A stretch of DNA of 64,000 nucleotides from Clostridia bacterium UC5.1-1D2 (GCA_001304855.1 BBZN01000016.1:1-64000), one strand, 5' to 3'; shown: positions 49,919-60,136, numbered from the stretch's first letter. Notes: generated by a model not told the origin, from the letters alone. A program made the numbers and translations.

Positions 49919-50248
49919 CTATTCTGTTTTCCGCCATTGAATGGTAGGTTCACACTTCCCGCAATCGTCGCAGGTTTCCGGCCGGCTGAGTTTCCATTCA
50001 AAGCATTTTTTCCTGGTGATTTTTTCGGCGTGAAGCTCCTGCTGGCTCAGGATCCATTCCCGTATAAACTCGTCCACTAGGCTGTACTGGAAGCACATCC
50101 CCACGGGGGCGTGGGCGGGTCGATCGTCGCTGCCGTTGTAGCGTACATTGGTATTGTCCAAAAAATTATACTTGCCGGGATTGCGAACAAGCTGGAACAG
50201 GCGGATTGCGCCAGGGGTGTCCTCGTCCAGCCAGAAAAACGTCCGCAA
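49919..50248 (-). CDS. hypothetical mobile-element protein fragment
   Basis: A 109-residue open frame with cysteine pairs near the C terminus (CDDCGKC) and an aromatic N-terminal part (TFFWLDEDTPGAIRLFQLVRN). I do not recognise the family. Its 5' end stops exactly where the integrase fragment on the other strand begins to show homology-like sequence, so it is probably truncated by a rearrangement. The position, next to guaA and element debris, marks it as part of a decayed integrative element. It could be non-functional. Confidence 0.35.
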   Translation of the reverse strand: MRTFFWLDEDTPGAIRLFQLVRNPGKYNFLDNTNVRYNGSDDRPAHAPVGMCFQYSLVDEFIREWILSQQELHAEKITRKKCFEWKLSRPETCDDCGKCEPTIQWRKTE

Positions 50249-50249
50249 G

Positions 50250-50556
50250 AAGTCCTCGGTGCATCCGGGAGGGGGAGCTGCTGGCGCTCACCCCTGGGGA
50301 CTCCGACTTTAAAAAGCGGACAGTCACCATCTCAAAATCCTACCAGCGTATCAAGAGCCGGGATGTTGTTGCCCACCCAAAGACGGCCAAGAGCAACCGT
50401 GTCATTCAAATGCCCGTTTTTCTCTGTGAAGAAAAGGAGGATTACATCAAGAGCCTGTACGCCGTGGAGCCGTCCGACCGCATTTTCACGGTGGCAAAAT
50501 CCTACCTGCACCGGGAGATGGCGGACAAGCTGGATATGGAGCGAAAGAGGGCCTAA
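50250..50556 (+). pseudogene. tyrosine recombinase (integrase) fragment
   Basis: From about 50250 the frame reads IREGELLALTPGDSDFKKRTVTISKSYQRI, then HPKTAKSNRVIQMPVF and YAVEPSDRIFTV. That is the middle of a phage/Tn916-type integrase around the first catalytic Arg region (REGELLAL). The N-terminal arm-binding and SAM-like domains and the C-terminal H-x-x-R and Tyr are missing; the frame ends abruptly in ADKLDMERKRA. A broken integrase next to the guaA 3' end is the signature of a decayed island. Confidence 0.7.
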
Positions 50557-50558
50557 TC

Positions 50559-50928
50559 ATGTCAATGAAAAACCTTGATAATCACAACCGATGGAGAAAT
50601 AAGACGGTGGCGTTCCGGGTGTCCCCGGAGGAAGATGAACAGATTAAAACCGCTGTGCGTCTCTCCGGCCGCAACAAGCAGGACTACATCACCCGGCGGC
50701 TGGATGTGCCGGGATGTGGTGGTGCAGGGCAATCCAAGGGTTTACAAGGCCCTGCGGCATATCTCCGCCGATTATGAGCGGTTCAAGCGGGCCTTTGGCC
50801 CCCAGGAGGTAGAACAGGCGGTGGAGGCTGACAGACAGCGAGATCAGGCGGAAAAGGGCCGCAAGCGCCCCCGGCGCTGGCAGACGATAAACAGATTTTT
50901 GCTCAAAATTTATGGTAGACATTTTTAA
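50559..50928 (+). CDS. mobilisation-type ribbon-helix-helix protein (frameshifted)
   Basis: The N terminus, NHNRWRNKTVAFRVSPEEDEQIKTAVRLSG, followed by KQDYITRRL and CRDVVVQGNPRVYKALRHI, is typical of small MobC/relaxosome accessory proteins on clostridial conjugative elements. These have a ribbon-helix-helix DNA-binding domain and help the relaxase at oriT. One extra base (or two lost) near 50702 separates the two halves. The C terminus (KGRKRPRRWQTINRFLLKIYG) differs from what I expect and may be a junction. Repaired length is about 123 residues. No relaxase gene follows. Confidence 0.55.
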
Positions 50929-51052
50929 TATTCTAGGTTGTATATCTGAAAGGTAGGGATTTGCCTAATCTCCCTCTATTTTCACGCTCTCTGAATTGTT
51001 GTAGCATGGAAACGGAAACTCAAAAAGGAGAAGTTAAAATACGCATAACCAC

Positions 51053-51137
51053 TTGTTTTTTCTGTTTCTTTCGGTTATAATCATATCGAATACTTTGGGT
51101 GAGCACCTACCGTATGCAGGCTACTGCATACGGTTTT
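51053..51137 (+). promoter_or_regulatory. promoter and leader terminator (attenuator) for amino-acid transporter
   Basis: TTGTTT and TATAAT (51075-51080) are 17 bases apart. Only about 30 bases into the transcript lies a perfect intrinsic terminator: CCGTATGCAG, a 4-base loop, CTGCATACGG and TTTTTT, ending near 51137. GGTGAGCACC just upstream can form a small competing hairpin. The transporter start follows 20 bases later, so transcription must pass this terminator, suggesting attenuation. Confidence 0.5.
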
Positions 51138-51157
51138 TTGTTTTGGAGGGGAATTGC

Positions 51158-51856
51158 ATGGGTTTGTTCGCAGAATGGCTTTCGGATTTGGCCTATACTT
51201 TTGAGAAATGTTTTATTCGTGAAGATCGCTACATAATGCTGCTCAACGGCATAGGCGTGACTGTCAAAATAGCGTTGCTTGCAGGTGCTTTTGGGCTCTT
51301 AACCGGCCTTCTGATTGCCATGTGCAGTCTTTCCAAGAAGAGACTTCCCAGAGTTTTCAGTAAGGTTTATACCGATGTAATTAGAGGAACCCCTTCTGTT
51401 ACACAGCTCATGATTATCTATTTCGTTATATTTGCAAGTGTCCATTGGGAGAAATGGGTAATTGCCGCAATCGCCTTTGCCATCAACTCCGGCGCATATG
51501 TATCTGAGATTTTCCGGGGAGGTATCCTTTCCATTGATAAGGGGCAGAGCGAGGCGGGAAGATCCCTGGGCTTCAACACCCGGCAGACCATGAGATTCAT
51601 CGTTTTGCCGCAGGCGCTCAAAAACATTTTCCCGGCTCTTTGTAATGAATTTATCACTCTGACCAAAGAAACCGCTATTGTCGGCTATGTTGGACTCGTC
51701 GACATTCAAAAAGCGGGTGACTTTATCAAAACCGCTACTTTTGAAGCATTTATGCCGTTGATTGCCACCGCTGTGATCTATTTCATTATTGTGAAGAGCC
51801 TCACAATCACGCTCGGCAAGGTCGAAAAACAACTGCGAAAGGCAGATATAAGGTAA
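51158..51856 (+). CDS. polar amino-acid ABC transporter permease
   Basis: This intact permease of about 232 residues belongs to the HisM/GlnP family, with five helices. The EAA loop reads SEAGRSLGFNTRQTMRFIVLPQALKNIFPALCNEFI, quoted here only as the region 'EAGRSLG..LPQAL'. The N-terminal GIGVTVKIALLAGAFGLLTG is the family's first conserved helix. GGAGGGG precedes ATG 51158. It forms an importer with the next two genes; a single permease probably works as a homodimer. Base composition is lower in GC than flanking housekeeping genes, fitting cargo of a mobile element. Confidence 0.88.
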   Translation: MGLFAEWLSDLAYTFEKCFIREDRYIMLLNGIGVTVKIALLAGAFGLLTGLLIAMCSLSKKRLPRVFSKVYTDVIRGTPSVTQLMIIYFVIFASVHWEKWVIAAIAFAINSGAYVSEIFRGGILSIDKGQSEAGRSLGFNTRQTMRFIVLPQALKNIFPALCNEFITLTKETAIVGYVGLVDIQKAGDFIKTATFEAFMPLIATAVIYFIIVKSLTITLGKVEKQLRKADIR

Positions 51857-51869
51857 GGAGGTGGAGCAT

Positions 51870-52611
51870 TTGATCCAGGTCAAAAACCTACGGAAGAGTT
51901 TTCACGGGCAAATGATCTTGAACGGGATCAATGAGCAAATCAATACCGGAGAGGTGGTCGTTGTGATCGGCCTTCCGGCTCTGGCAAGAGCACCTTTCTT
52001 CGCTGCCTGAATTTGCTTGAAATGCCCGACGAAGGAGAAATATGGTTTGATGGATGCCAGATTAACACAGCGGGTCAAGATATCAATAAAATACGGCAGA
52101 GAATGGGGATGGTCTTTCAGCATTTCAACCTGTTCCCTCATTTGACCGTCATGGAAAATCTGACCCTTGCGCCAATAAGATTAAAGCTTATGACAAAAGA
52201 GGAGGCTATTAAAAAAGTCAGCGCCCTTCTGAACACAATGGCTTATCGGAAAAGGCTGATTCGTATCCTTCGCAGCTATCCGGCGGACAGAAGCAGCGAA
52301 TTGCTATCGCCCGGTCGCTTGCAATGTCCCCTATGGTCATGCTGTTCGACGAGCCTACCAGCGCCCTTGACCCGGAAATGGTGGGAGAAGTCTTGGAGGT
52401 GATGAAGCAGCTGGCTAAAAACGGTATGACAATGGTCGTTGTAACCCACGAGATGGGATTTGCCCGCGATGTGGGAACGCGCATCCTCTTTATGGAAAAC
52501 GGCTCCATTCTTGAGAGCGGCACACCGGAAGCTATCTTTGGGCACCCACAGAATGAACGAACAGAATCTTTTTTAGGTAAAGTGATTAAAGCGAATCATA
52601 CCTATCATTAA
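51870..52611 (+). CDS. polar amino-acid ABC transporter ATP-binding protein (frameshifted)
   Basis: The ATPase of the GlnQ/HisP type has Walker [20 protein letters not shown]-loop [14 protein letters not shown], signature [16 protein letters not shown], Walker [19 protein letters not shown] and the switch HEMGFARDV. The order and wording are standard for polar amino-acid importers. One C is missing near 51972, inside the P-loop, and one G near 52240; both repairs restore perfect family motifs. The start appears to be TTG 51870, 8 bases after AAGGAGG at 51855-51861. Repaired length is about 248 residues. Confidence 0.88.
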
Positions 52612-52624
52612 GGAGGAAATTAAG

Positions 52625-53400
52625 ATGAAAAAGCACTTGAAGTTTATAACACTGGTTTTCGCAATGGTATCTGTCTTATCTTTACTTACCGCTTGTGGAG
52701 GGAAGCCTGGAAATGAAGAAGCTGGAAACACATTGACTTTTGGCACAAATGCTGAATTCCCGCCTTTCACTTTTGTTTCCGGCGGCGAGGGCGTTGTTGG
52801 CGGGTATGACGGTATTGATCTGTGTATTGTAAAGCGTATCTGCGAGGACAATGACCTGACGCCGGTTGTTGAGAACCTGGAGTTTGACTCGCTTCTCCTG
52901 GCATTGGAAAATAAGCAGGTCGATGTGCTGATCGGCGGCATGACCATTACAGAGGAGAAGAAAGAAAAGGTCAACTTTTCCATTCCCTACTATACCGCGA
53001 CACAGGTGATGATTGTCCCTGAAAATTCAGAAATCGTCTCGGCGGCTGATATGGCGGATAAACGCATATCGGTTGTGCAGGGCTACACCCGCGAGGTCTG
53101 CGTGCAGGAATTGGGATATCAATACTCCGCTTTCAAAAATGGGTCGGATGCCATTCTGGAACTTCTTAACGGAAAATGCGATGTGGTCGTGATTGATTCC
53201 GCCACAGCGGAGAAATACATTGAGGACAACACGGGACTTAAAATCGTGGAAGATACCGGCACATTTGAGAAAGAAGAATACGGTATCGCCGTTCCCAAGG
53301 ATGACGAAGATTTGCTGGAAATGATCAACGCTTCCCTGCAAAAATGATAGAGGACGGTTCCATTTCGGAATGGGAAGAGCAATACGCAAATATCGGATAA
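52625..53400 (+). CDS. amino-acid ABC transporter substrate-binding lipoprotein (frameshifted at 3' end)
   Basis: Signal peptide with lipobox LTAC (Cys near residue 25), then an SBP_bac_3 domain: LTFGTNAEFPPFTF, VGGYDGIDLCIVKRI, DVLIGGMTITEEKKEKVNFS, ISVVQGYTRE and EEYGIAVPKDDEDL. It is the extracellular receptor delivering an amino acid to the permease above. One A is missing near 53345 (five A for six); repair adds the normal ending MIEDGSISEWEEQYANIG and a stop at 53398-53400. Length is about 259 residues. The ligand cannot be deduced. Confidence 0.88.
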
Positions 53401-53444
53401 AGAGAGAATACGTTTCAAACGCTTTATAGCGGGATATTCACTGG

Positions 53445-53476
53445 GAGCAGCCGTCTTAATTTAAAGACGGCTGCTC
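53445..53476 (+). promoter_or_regulatory. 13-bp perfect hairpin before the MATE gene
   Basis: GAGCAGCCGTCTT (53445-53457) pairs perfectly with 53464-53476 around a 6-base loop. No T run follows; GGAGGAG comes directly after, so the hairpin may terminate the transporter operon weakly or affect translation of the next gene. Confidence 0.5.
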
Positions 53477-53494
53477 TCGGAGGAGCGAGGATTC

Positions 53495-54840
53495 ATGAGA
53501 CAAAGCAAGCAGGAATCAGTTTTGGGAACTGGGAAGGAATTATTCCTTTTCAGCGTACCACTCATTTTAAGCGGAATATTGCAACAACTTTATAACTGGG
53601 CAGATGCTTTCATTGTCGGACATTCAGTAGGCGAAGAAGCATTGGCGGCGGTTGGCGCAACATCTACTATCACTAATTTATTCATACTTCTTATAACAGG
53701 ATTTACACTCGGATTGTCTATATATGCCGCATATAAAAATGGTGAGAAGGAGCAGGAAGAAGTCCGTGGCATTCTATCTTCTTTTCTCTTGATTTTAGGG
53801 GTTACCTTTCTTGTATTGTCCATGGTGGGAATTGCACTTGCCGGCGTTATTCTCACAGCCATGAATACCTCAAACGATATGTTTCTTCCGGCAAGCGACT
53901 ATCTGCGTGTTATTTTATTGGGTATTCCAGTCCTTGCGGTTTATAATCTTTATTCCGCACTTCTTAGGGCGCTGAATGACAGCAAGGCGCCGTTCTATGC
54001 TGTCTTGATTTCTTCTGTTTTGAATGTAGTTTTGGACATTCTATTTGTAAGTAGTTTGTCCCTTGGCGTAATGGGAGCTGCGGCGGCAACCGTACTGTCT
54101 CAGAGCGCAATGACTGTGTTTATTGTTTTTATTCCATCAAGAAATATCCGGTGTTAAGATTTACGCTCAAAGAAAAACTGTTTCACTGGAAAATCGTGCA
54201 AAATGGCGCTAGGATGGGCTGTCCCCCTGCGATCCAGTCCGCTATAAACGCCCTTGGAAGTATTGCTCTGCAAGGTTTCATGAACGGCTTTGGCACACAT
54301 ACGGTAGCCGCCGTTACAACCGCATATCGGATTGACAATATCTTATTGCTTCCCATCACGAATTTAAGCTCAGGTATTTCCACAAAAGTTGCAAACAGCA
54401 TGGGGAGAGGCAGTAAGAAAAAAGCGACTAACTATTTATATACCGGCCTTTTTATGATGATTGTATTTTCGGTTCTGTTGATGGTACTGATGCCAGTCTG
54501 CGGAGGTTCAATGGTCGCTCTTTTTGGCGTCGGCCCAGAGGCTGCCGAAATAGGCAAGCATTATTTCATAAACGTAGCGAAGTTTTATTTGTTCTTTGGC
54601 CTAACATCTGCGCTGCGGGGATATATCGAAGGGATCGGCAGAGTTTTTGTGTCAAGTATGATTGGTATACTGGCGTTGTCCGCCCGTATCGCTCTTTCCT
54701 ATGGTCTTGCCCCGTCGCTTGGGAATATGTCTATCGCATACTCCGAGGGACTGCAATTTATATTGATGTTTACCCTCTATTTGGCCTATTTCTTTTTTGT
54801 CATAAAGAAAATGAAACGGGAGGAAATCAGAACAATTTGA
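53495..54840 (+). CDS. MATE family efflux transporter (frameshifted)
   Basis: This twelve-helix multidrug and toxic compound extrusion pump has an N half starting LFLFSVPLILSGILQQLYNWADAFIVGHSVGEEALAAVGA, the classic MatE opening (quoted in part as 'NWADAFIVGHSVG'). The second MatE repeat contains GCPPAIQSAINALGS. One base is missing near 54135; repair fuses both halves into about 449 residues. Such pumps export drugs using Na+ or H+ gradients; the substrate is unknown. GGAGGAGCGAGG precedes ATG 53495. Composition resembles the adjacent transporter genes. Confidence 0.88.
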
Positions 54841-54896
54841 TTGGACAAATAGTATACATAGCAGTCCCCGGCGTGGTAATCAAGGTGGGTGATGGC

Positions 54897-54933
54897 TGTC
54901 ATAATTAGTCTTAATTTGAAACTAATTATGACA
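54897..54933. repeat. 13-bp perfect inverted repeat
   Basis: TGTCATAATTAGT (54897-54909) faces ACTAATTATGACA (54921-54933) with an 11-base loop. No T tail is present. It may be an operator or recombination site; a second small pair, GATACT and AGTATC, lies near 54978-55008. Confidence 0.5.
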
Positions 54934-55038
54934 AATCATTGTAAGGAATGAAAGCGTTGCAATTTCTCGTATTCTGTGATACTATTTTGATACTAAGAGT
55001 ATCAAATTTTTCAGCTTCCGCGTCGCGGAACTAAGATA

Positions 55039-55200
55039 TGATAAAGCGGATACAGGAATTTGAGCGCCAGTTTATTAAAGGGCTTGTTTTTCATGGAACC
55101 TGGATTTTACAAAACTAACCCAGGAAGAACTGGAAAGGCTGGAAGCGGCAGCACAAAGAATTGACGGCGGGGAATATGTAAAAGATAGTGAAATTGAATG
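55039..55200 (+). CDS. small mobile-element-type acidic protein (frameshifted)
   Basis: A start MIKRIQEFERQFIK and, after restoring one base near 55082, an ending LDFTKLTQEELERLEAAAQRIDGGEYVKDSEIE before TGA make a ~54-residue acidic protein. It resembles small regulatory or antitoxin-like proteins carried by clostridial conjugative elements, but I cannot name the family. The gap 55201-55371 between it and the kinase shows no other gene. Confidence 0.4.
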
Positions 55201-55371
55201 AAAGTAAGAACGAGCGGTTGAAAGCTGAAAAGGCAGGCAGCCGCTTGTTTTATGGGCGTGTCCCATTCGGGCGCTTGCTGTTATTAACCGTACAGAACCA
55301 ACGGCATCAGACTATCTTTCTCTTTTCCGAAGATGAAAAGTGTGATAAAATATTAATTAACTGCAGGTGAA

Positions 55372-57738
55372 ATGGGGAAGATGCAAAGACGATATACGAA
55401 CGATGTTACCCCGGGTGTGTGTTTGAAACCGTTTTGCCCAGACAGGGCATATATATTTTATTGCCAAAGTGAACAGATGGGGGACTATGTAGTGTCGAAA
55501 AGTGATAAACTAAAGAAATATCAAAAGTCAGCCACAGTGATGGCGTTTTTTATGGTCGTAATTATGGCCGGATACTATCTGGTTTCAGTATTCTACACAA
55601 AGAATATTGTGGCCGGCTTGGAAAGTATTAAAGAGCACCCATTTCCTGTTACGATCGCCGCAGGCGATGTAAAAGCGAATGCCCTTCAGGTGCGCCTGTT
55701 AACAGAACGGCTCTGTACAGACAGAACAGAGGAAACGCTGGAAAGTGTAAAAGCCGCTCTTGTGGAAAACGAGGAAACCAGTTTCCAGGAATTGGACACA
55801 ATTGTTGCATTGTATCTCACAGACCCATCTTCCGCAGTAAAGATCAAAGAACAATATAAAGAGGTGATGATTCAGCAGGGGCTCTTGCTGGAGTTGTGTG
55901 AGCAGGAGGGAACGACGGATGAGAATGTTTTCCTGTTTGCCAATAAAAATGTCATACCATTGCTTGATGAGATCGATGGAGGCCTAAAAGTCTTGATTCA
56001 AAATGCCAGCAACAAATTTGATGATTTTTACGGCCAGTCTTTGTGGTACAGAAAAGTAATGCTCATTTTAGTTACCATTTTAGGAATTGCAGTTACCGTC
56101 ACTTTGGCCATTTACCAGCGCATCTTAAAGAAAAGGGAAGAAGAAGCGGTTGCGCTGCAGAAGCAGATCGCCGTGGCGGCTCAGGCGGCAAACGAGGCAA
56201 AATCCCAATTTTTAGCAAGTATGTCCCATGATATTCGAACGCCTATGAATGCCATTATAGGCATGACCTCCATAGCCAGCACCAGGCTGGAGGACAGGGA
56301 GAGAGTGAAGGATTGTTTGGGAAAAATCGCTACCTCATCCAGACATCTGCTCAGCCTTATAAACGATATTCTGGATATGAGCAAGATTGAAAACGGGAAA
56401 ATCGTTCTAAATATGGAGCCTGTCTGCCTGGCAGACTTTATGCATGACTTTGTGACCATCATACAGCCTCAGGTGAAGAGCAAACAGCAAGAGCTGGATC
56501 TTTCCATTCTGGGTATACGGGATGAAATTGTTCTGACGGATTCCCTGCGCCTCCATCAGGTCATGCAGAATATTATGAGTAATTCCATTAAATTCACCGG
56601 CCAGAATGGGAAAATTTGTCTGCGCATGGAGCAAAAGCCCTCTGAACGGAAAGGTATTCGCTCTATGAATTTCAATTCAGCGACAACGGCATCGGTATGA
56701 GTGAGGAATTTCAAAAGACGATGTTCCAGCCGTTTGAGCGGGCGGCCACCTCTACCGTCAGCAAGACGGAGGGTACCGGGCTCGGTATGTCCATCACCAA
56801 ACGTATTGTTGATCTCATGGGAGGAACCATCTCTGTATCCAGCCGTTTGAACGAGGGGACAACGATTACGGTCAGTCTGCCTATGCAGACGGAGCAGCAA
56901 ACGGAGGAAATCATCCCCGATTATTTTAAGGACCTGCGCTCACTGGTGGTGGACGACGATCGGGAAGTGTGTGAGAACACGGTGCAGATGCTGGAGGAGC
57001 TGGGAATGCACAGCGACTGGGTGCTCAACGGCGCAGAGGCCGTGACCCGCGTAGACGCCGCGCACAAACGGCGTCAGGATTATCACGCCGTCATCCTGGA
57101 CTGGCTGATGCCTGACATGGATGGCGTGGAAACTGCCCGGCAAATCCGCAGGAAAGTGGGGAGGATCTCCCGATTATTATTCTTAGCGCCTATGACTGGA
57201 CAGACATCGAGGAAGAGGCCCGGGAAGCCGGGGTTACTGCATTTATGGCAAAACCCCTCTTTAAATCCCGCCTCTATAACACCATGTGTGAGGCTCTTAT
57301 GCCTGCACCGGAGGAGAAAGGCAAAGAAATCGGACCTGGCGTCCGGCGGAAAGTATCCGGACAGGTGCTGCTGGTGGAGGATAACGTGTTGAATGCGGAG
57401 ATCGCCCAGGTGCTGTTGGAAGACTATGGAGTCCGGGTAGATACAGCCTGCGACGGGAGCGATGCGCTGGAGATCCTTCAATCGGACGCCGTTCGTTATG
57501 ATATTGTATTTATGGATGTACAGATGCCGGTGATGGATGGACACAAAGCGACCATGGCGCTGCGCAGCCTGGAAGCCGAGAACCCTGAGCGCCGCCGCAC
57601 AGCCGTTGTGGGCATGTCGGCTAATGCATTTAGGAGGATGTGGAGATGGCCTTGTCACTTGGCATGGATGATTACATAACGAAGCCTATCGATGTTAAAG
57701 AGCTTCAGCGGGTGTTGAATAAGTTTTGCAGGGGATGA
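55372..57738 (+). CDS. hybrid sensor histidine kinase with two receiver domains (frameshifted)
   Basis: Two membrane helices (about 55537-55600 and 56050-56115) bracket a ~150-residue helical extracellular sensor with no recognised family. Then come HisKA (MSHDIRTPMNAIIGMTSIAS), HATPase_c (DNGIGMSEEFQKTMFQPF, GTGLGMSITKRIVDLMGG) and receiver 1 (VVDDDREVCENTVQML, ILDWLMPDMDGVE). Receiver 2 follows (VLLVEDNVLNAEIAQVLL, IVFMDVQMPVMDGH). Bases are missing near 56668, 57163 and 57620. Repaired length is up to ~790 residues. The first ~35 residues from ATG 55372 look unlike the family; ATG 55477 or GTG 55492 may be the real start. There is no Hpt domain or partner regulator nearby. Confidence 0.8.
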
Positions 57739-57901
57739 GGGACAACGAAGTGTTTGCTGGACTGAATGGCTGCAGCGTATCGGTATCGGCGGCTGATAGT
57801 AAGTAACGGGCAGCCGGAACCGGAATATCAATATTCATATCTGTGAAGGGTTTGTTTTATGAACGTGCTTTAAAAGGCCGGGGTCATAAAACGGAGTTGC
57901 G

Positions 57902-57941
57902 AAAGCCTGCAGCCTCAGAGAGATTGAGCCTGCAGGCTTTT
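57902..57941 (+). terminator. intrinsic terminator in the 57739-58197 gap
   Basis: AAAGCCTGCAG (57902-57912) pairs perfectly with 57930-57940, with an inner CTCA/TGAG pair and a T4 tail. It probably ends the kinase transcript. The rest of the 460-base gap contains no gene; a TATAAT at 58161-58166 is the likely -10 of the GntR gene. Confidence 0.7.
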
Positions 57942-58197
57942 CGCCGTCTGCCGGACCGCTTTCTCTTTACTGCTTTAAAAATGGAGCGTATAATTAAGTA
58001 TAATTTGTAAACAGGGACATGCAGCCAGGTCACAGGCGGCCTGCCGGAGCGCTTCCTTTTATATGGATTTGAGCCCTTGAACATGTGCATGTTGGGAGCC
58101 GTCTGTGCAGGATTGGGAAAGGTATTTTTTGAGATAGGTAAAAGAAAAACAAAAAATAGATATAATATAAATTCAGCAGGAAAAAGGAGCAAAAAAG

Positions 58198-58903
58198 ATG
58201 AAATGAAAAGAAACGAAAACAAAATAACAACTGCCATTCCTCTCCCGCAGCAGGCGGCAGAGCGCATACGGCAGTATATAACAGAGAACAACATGAAGGT
58301 GGGAGACAAGCTTCCCAATGAATTCCAGCTGGCGGAGCTGTGCCAGGTGGGCCGCAGCACGATCCGGGAGGCAATCAAACTTCTGACTTTTGAGGGAAAG
58401 GTGGAGGTTATCCGGGGAAGCGGCACCTTTATCGCCCAGGAGAAGCAGTCTATATGCGAGGATCCTATGGGGTTTCAGGACGACCCGGATCTGGGAAAGA
58501 AGGCACTGGAGTTTTTGACGTGCGCCTGATGCTGGAACCGGAGGTGGCGGCTATGGCGGCGGTCAATGCCACCTACAAAGACTGCCAGAAGCTGGCGGAA
58601 CTTCAGCAGAAGGTGGAAGACTGTATATATGCAGGAAAGGATCACCTCCAGGCGGACATACAGTTTCATACCCAGATAGCAAAATGCTCTAAAAATAAGG
58701 TGGTCTATAAACTGATGGAGATCATCGTCACAGGCATTCCCGTGTTTGTGGAGGCGACCCAAAACAGCTTTGCCGTGGATTCCGTAGAACAGCACCGTTC
58801 CATTGCCCGGGCTATCCAGAGCGGCGACTCGGTGGGCGCCAGATGCGCCATGATAACGCATCTGAACCATAACCGGGAACTGATTTTAAAAACGTGTAGC
58901 TGA
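58198..58903 (+). CDS. FadR-subfamily GntR transcriptional regulator (frameshifted)
   Basis: An N-terminal GntR winged helix (residues ~12-80: ERIRQYITENNMKVGDKLPNE, VGRSTIREAIKLL, RGSGTFI) is followed by an all-helical FCD ligand-binding domain (VRLMLEPEVAAMAA, FHTQIAKCSKN, HRSIARAIQSGD). The FCD domain has metal-site Asp and His positions usual for sugar-acid-responsive regulators. One T is missing near 58511 (TTTTT for TTTTTT). ATG 58198 is 7 bases after AAGGAGC but reads ATG AAA TGA; ATG 58203 is in frame with the protein, so either one A was lost or 58203 is used. Repaired length is about 235 residues. Confidence 0.85.
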
Positions 58904-58986
58904 GGGCGGTAACACGTCATACGTCTGATGATAATAGGGGTAAATCTGGAATAAACCATAAAAATTAACAAAATATAAAGGACTTA

Positions 58987-59034
58987 TTGACAAAAGATGT
59001 CTGATGTGTTAGCATAAAACACGTCAGACATCTT
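58987..59034 (+). promoter_or_regulatory. dctPQM promoter with overlapping operator palindrome
   Basis: TTGACA (58987-58992), a 17-base spacer and TAGCAT (59010-59015) form a promoter. A 17-base inverted repeat (58994-59010 against 59018-59034, one G-T mismatch) fills the spacer and crosses the start site; its half-site core is ATGTCTGATGTGTT. A similar half, ACGTCATACGTCTGATG, lies at 58914-58930. The layout fits repression by the GntR protein encoded upstream. Confidence 0.6.
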
Positions 59035-59073
59035 ATTTTTATAATCGTTTTTACGAAAGGAAGGTATTTTATT

Positions 59074-60136
59074 ATGAGAAAAGTGATCGCATTGACTCTT
59101 TCGGTTTTGATGGCAGCCGGCTTGACGGCCTGCGGCGGGGGCGGATCAACTTCAGGCAATACGGCGGCGGCCGGTGCAGACAAGACGGAGGCGGCAGCTG
59201 CCGCACAGGGGAATTCCGGCGAACGCATTAATTTTACCTTGGCCATGGTAGACAACACCTCTTCCAATTACTATAAAGGAGCGATGAAGATCGCCGAGAA
59301 CGTGGAGAAGGCAACAGAAGGCAGGATTACCATTACAGTTCAGGCGGGAGGAACCCTGGGCGGCGAGGGAGATACCCTTGATATGGCCATCCAGGGGGAT
59401 CTGGATATTGCATCCTGCGCTAACTCTGTACTGGCCAACTACATACCTGAGATGAGCATTTTGGATCAGGCGTTTCTCTGGGACAGCGCAGACCAGGCCA
59501 ACTATGCGGTTCAGAATGAACTGGGAGATTTAATTCAGGAGAAAGCCAACGCACAGGGCCTTCATGTGATCGGTTATATGGAATCCGGCTTCCGCGACGT
59601 ATTTGCAAAAAAGCTATCCAGTCTATGGCTGATTTCAAGGGCGTTAAAATCCGTGTAATGCAGAATGAGGGACAGCTGGCGGCATTTACCTCTTTTGGCG
59701 CAAATCCAATTGCATTGTCAGCGTCCGAGCAGTTTACAGCCCTTCAGCAGGGAACTATTGACGCATGTGAGAACGCTGTTTCCAACTGCTGGATCAACAA
59801 GTTCTATGAGGCGGGGTTAACTCTGTAATTAATACAAAGCACTGCTTTGTATATATCCCTCTGTGTATGAGCGACAATGCATGGAACAAGATTCCTGAGG
59901 ATTTGAGGGAGACGTTTGTAAGCGCCGTATGGGAAGGCTGTGAGGCGCAGTGGCAGTATCTGGACGAGGCCAACGGGGAAGCGAAGAGCAACCTGGAGGG
60001 CGCAGGCGTAACCTTTTATGATATTGACACAGAGGAGATGAAGGCCGCCTATGAGGCGGAACAGAAAAAGAACGGCGCTTCCTACGACGATGCCTGGACT
60101 GCAGCTGTGGAGGCTGCAAAAGCAGCTGTAAAATAA
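59074..60136 (+). CDS. dctP: TRAP transporter substrate-binding protein DctP (frameshifted)
   Basis: This secreted lipoprotein receptor (signal peptide, lipobox LTAC at about residue 20) belongs to the DctP family for C4-dicarboxylates or sugar acids. Conserved parts: FTLAMVDNTSSNYYKGAMKIAENVE, LDQAFLWDS, GFRDVFAKK, SMADFKGVKIRVMQNE and ALQQGTIDACENA with the ligand-binding Arg in KIRVM. One A is missing near 59612 and one G near 59816; repair yields about 355 residues. The stretch NTKHCFVYIPLCMSD contains an extra cysteine pair. GGAAGG precedes ATG 59074. Confidence 0.85.

Noticed and set aside
51087-51157. T-box leader before the amino-acid transporter
   Set aside because: The leader is far too short and lacks the specifier loop and the conserved T-box sequence.
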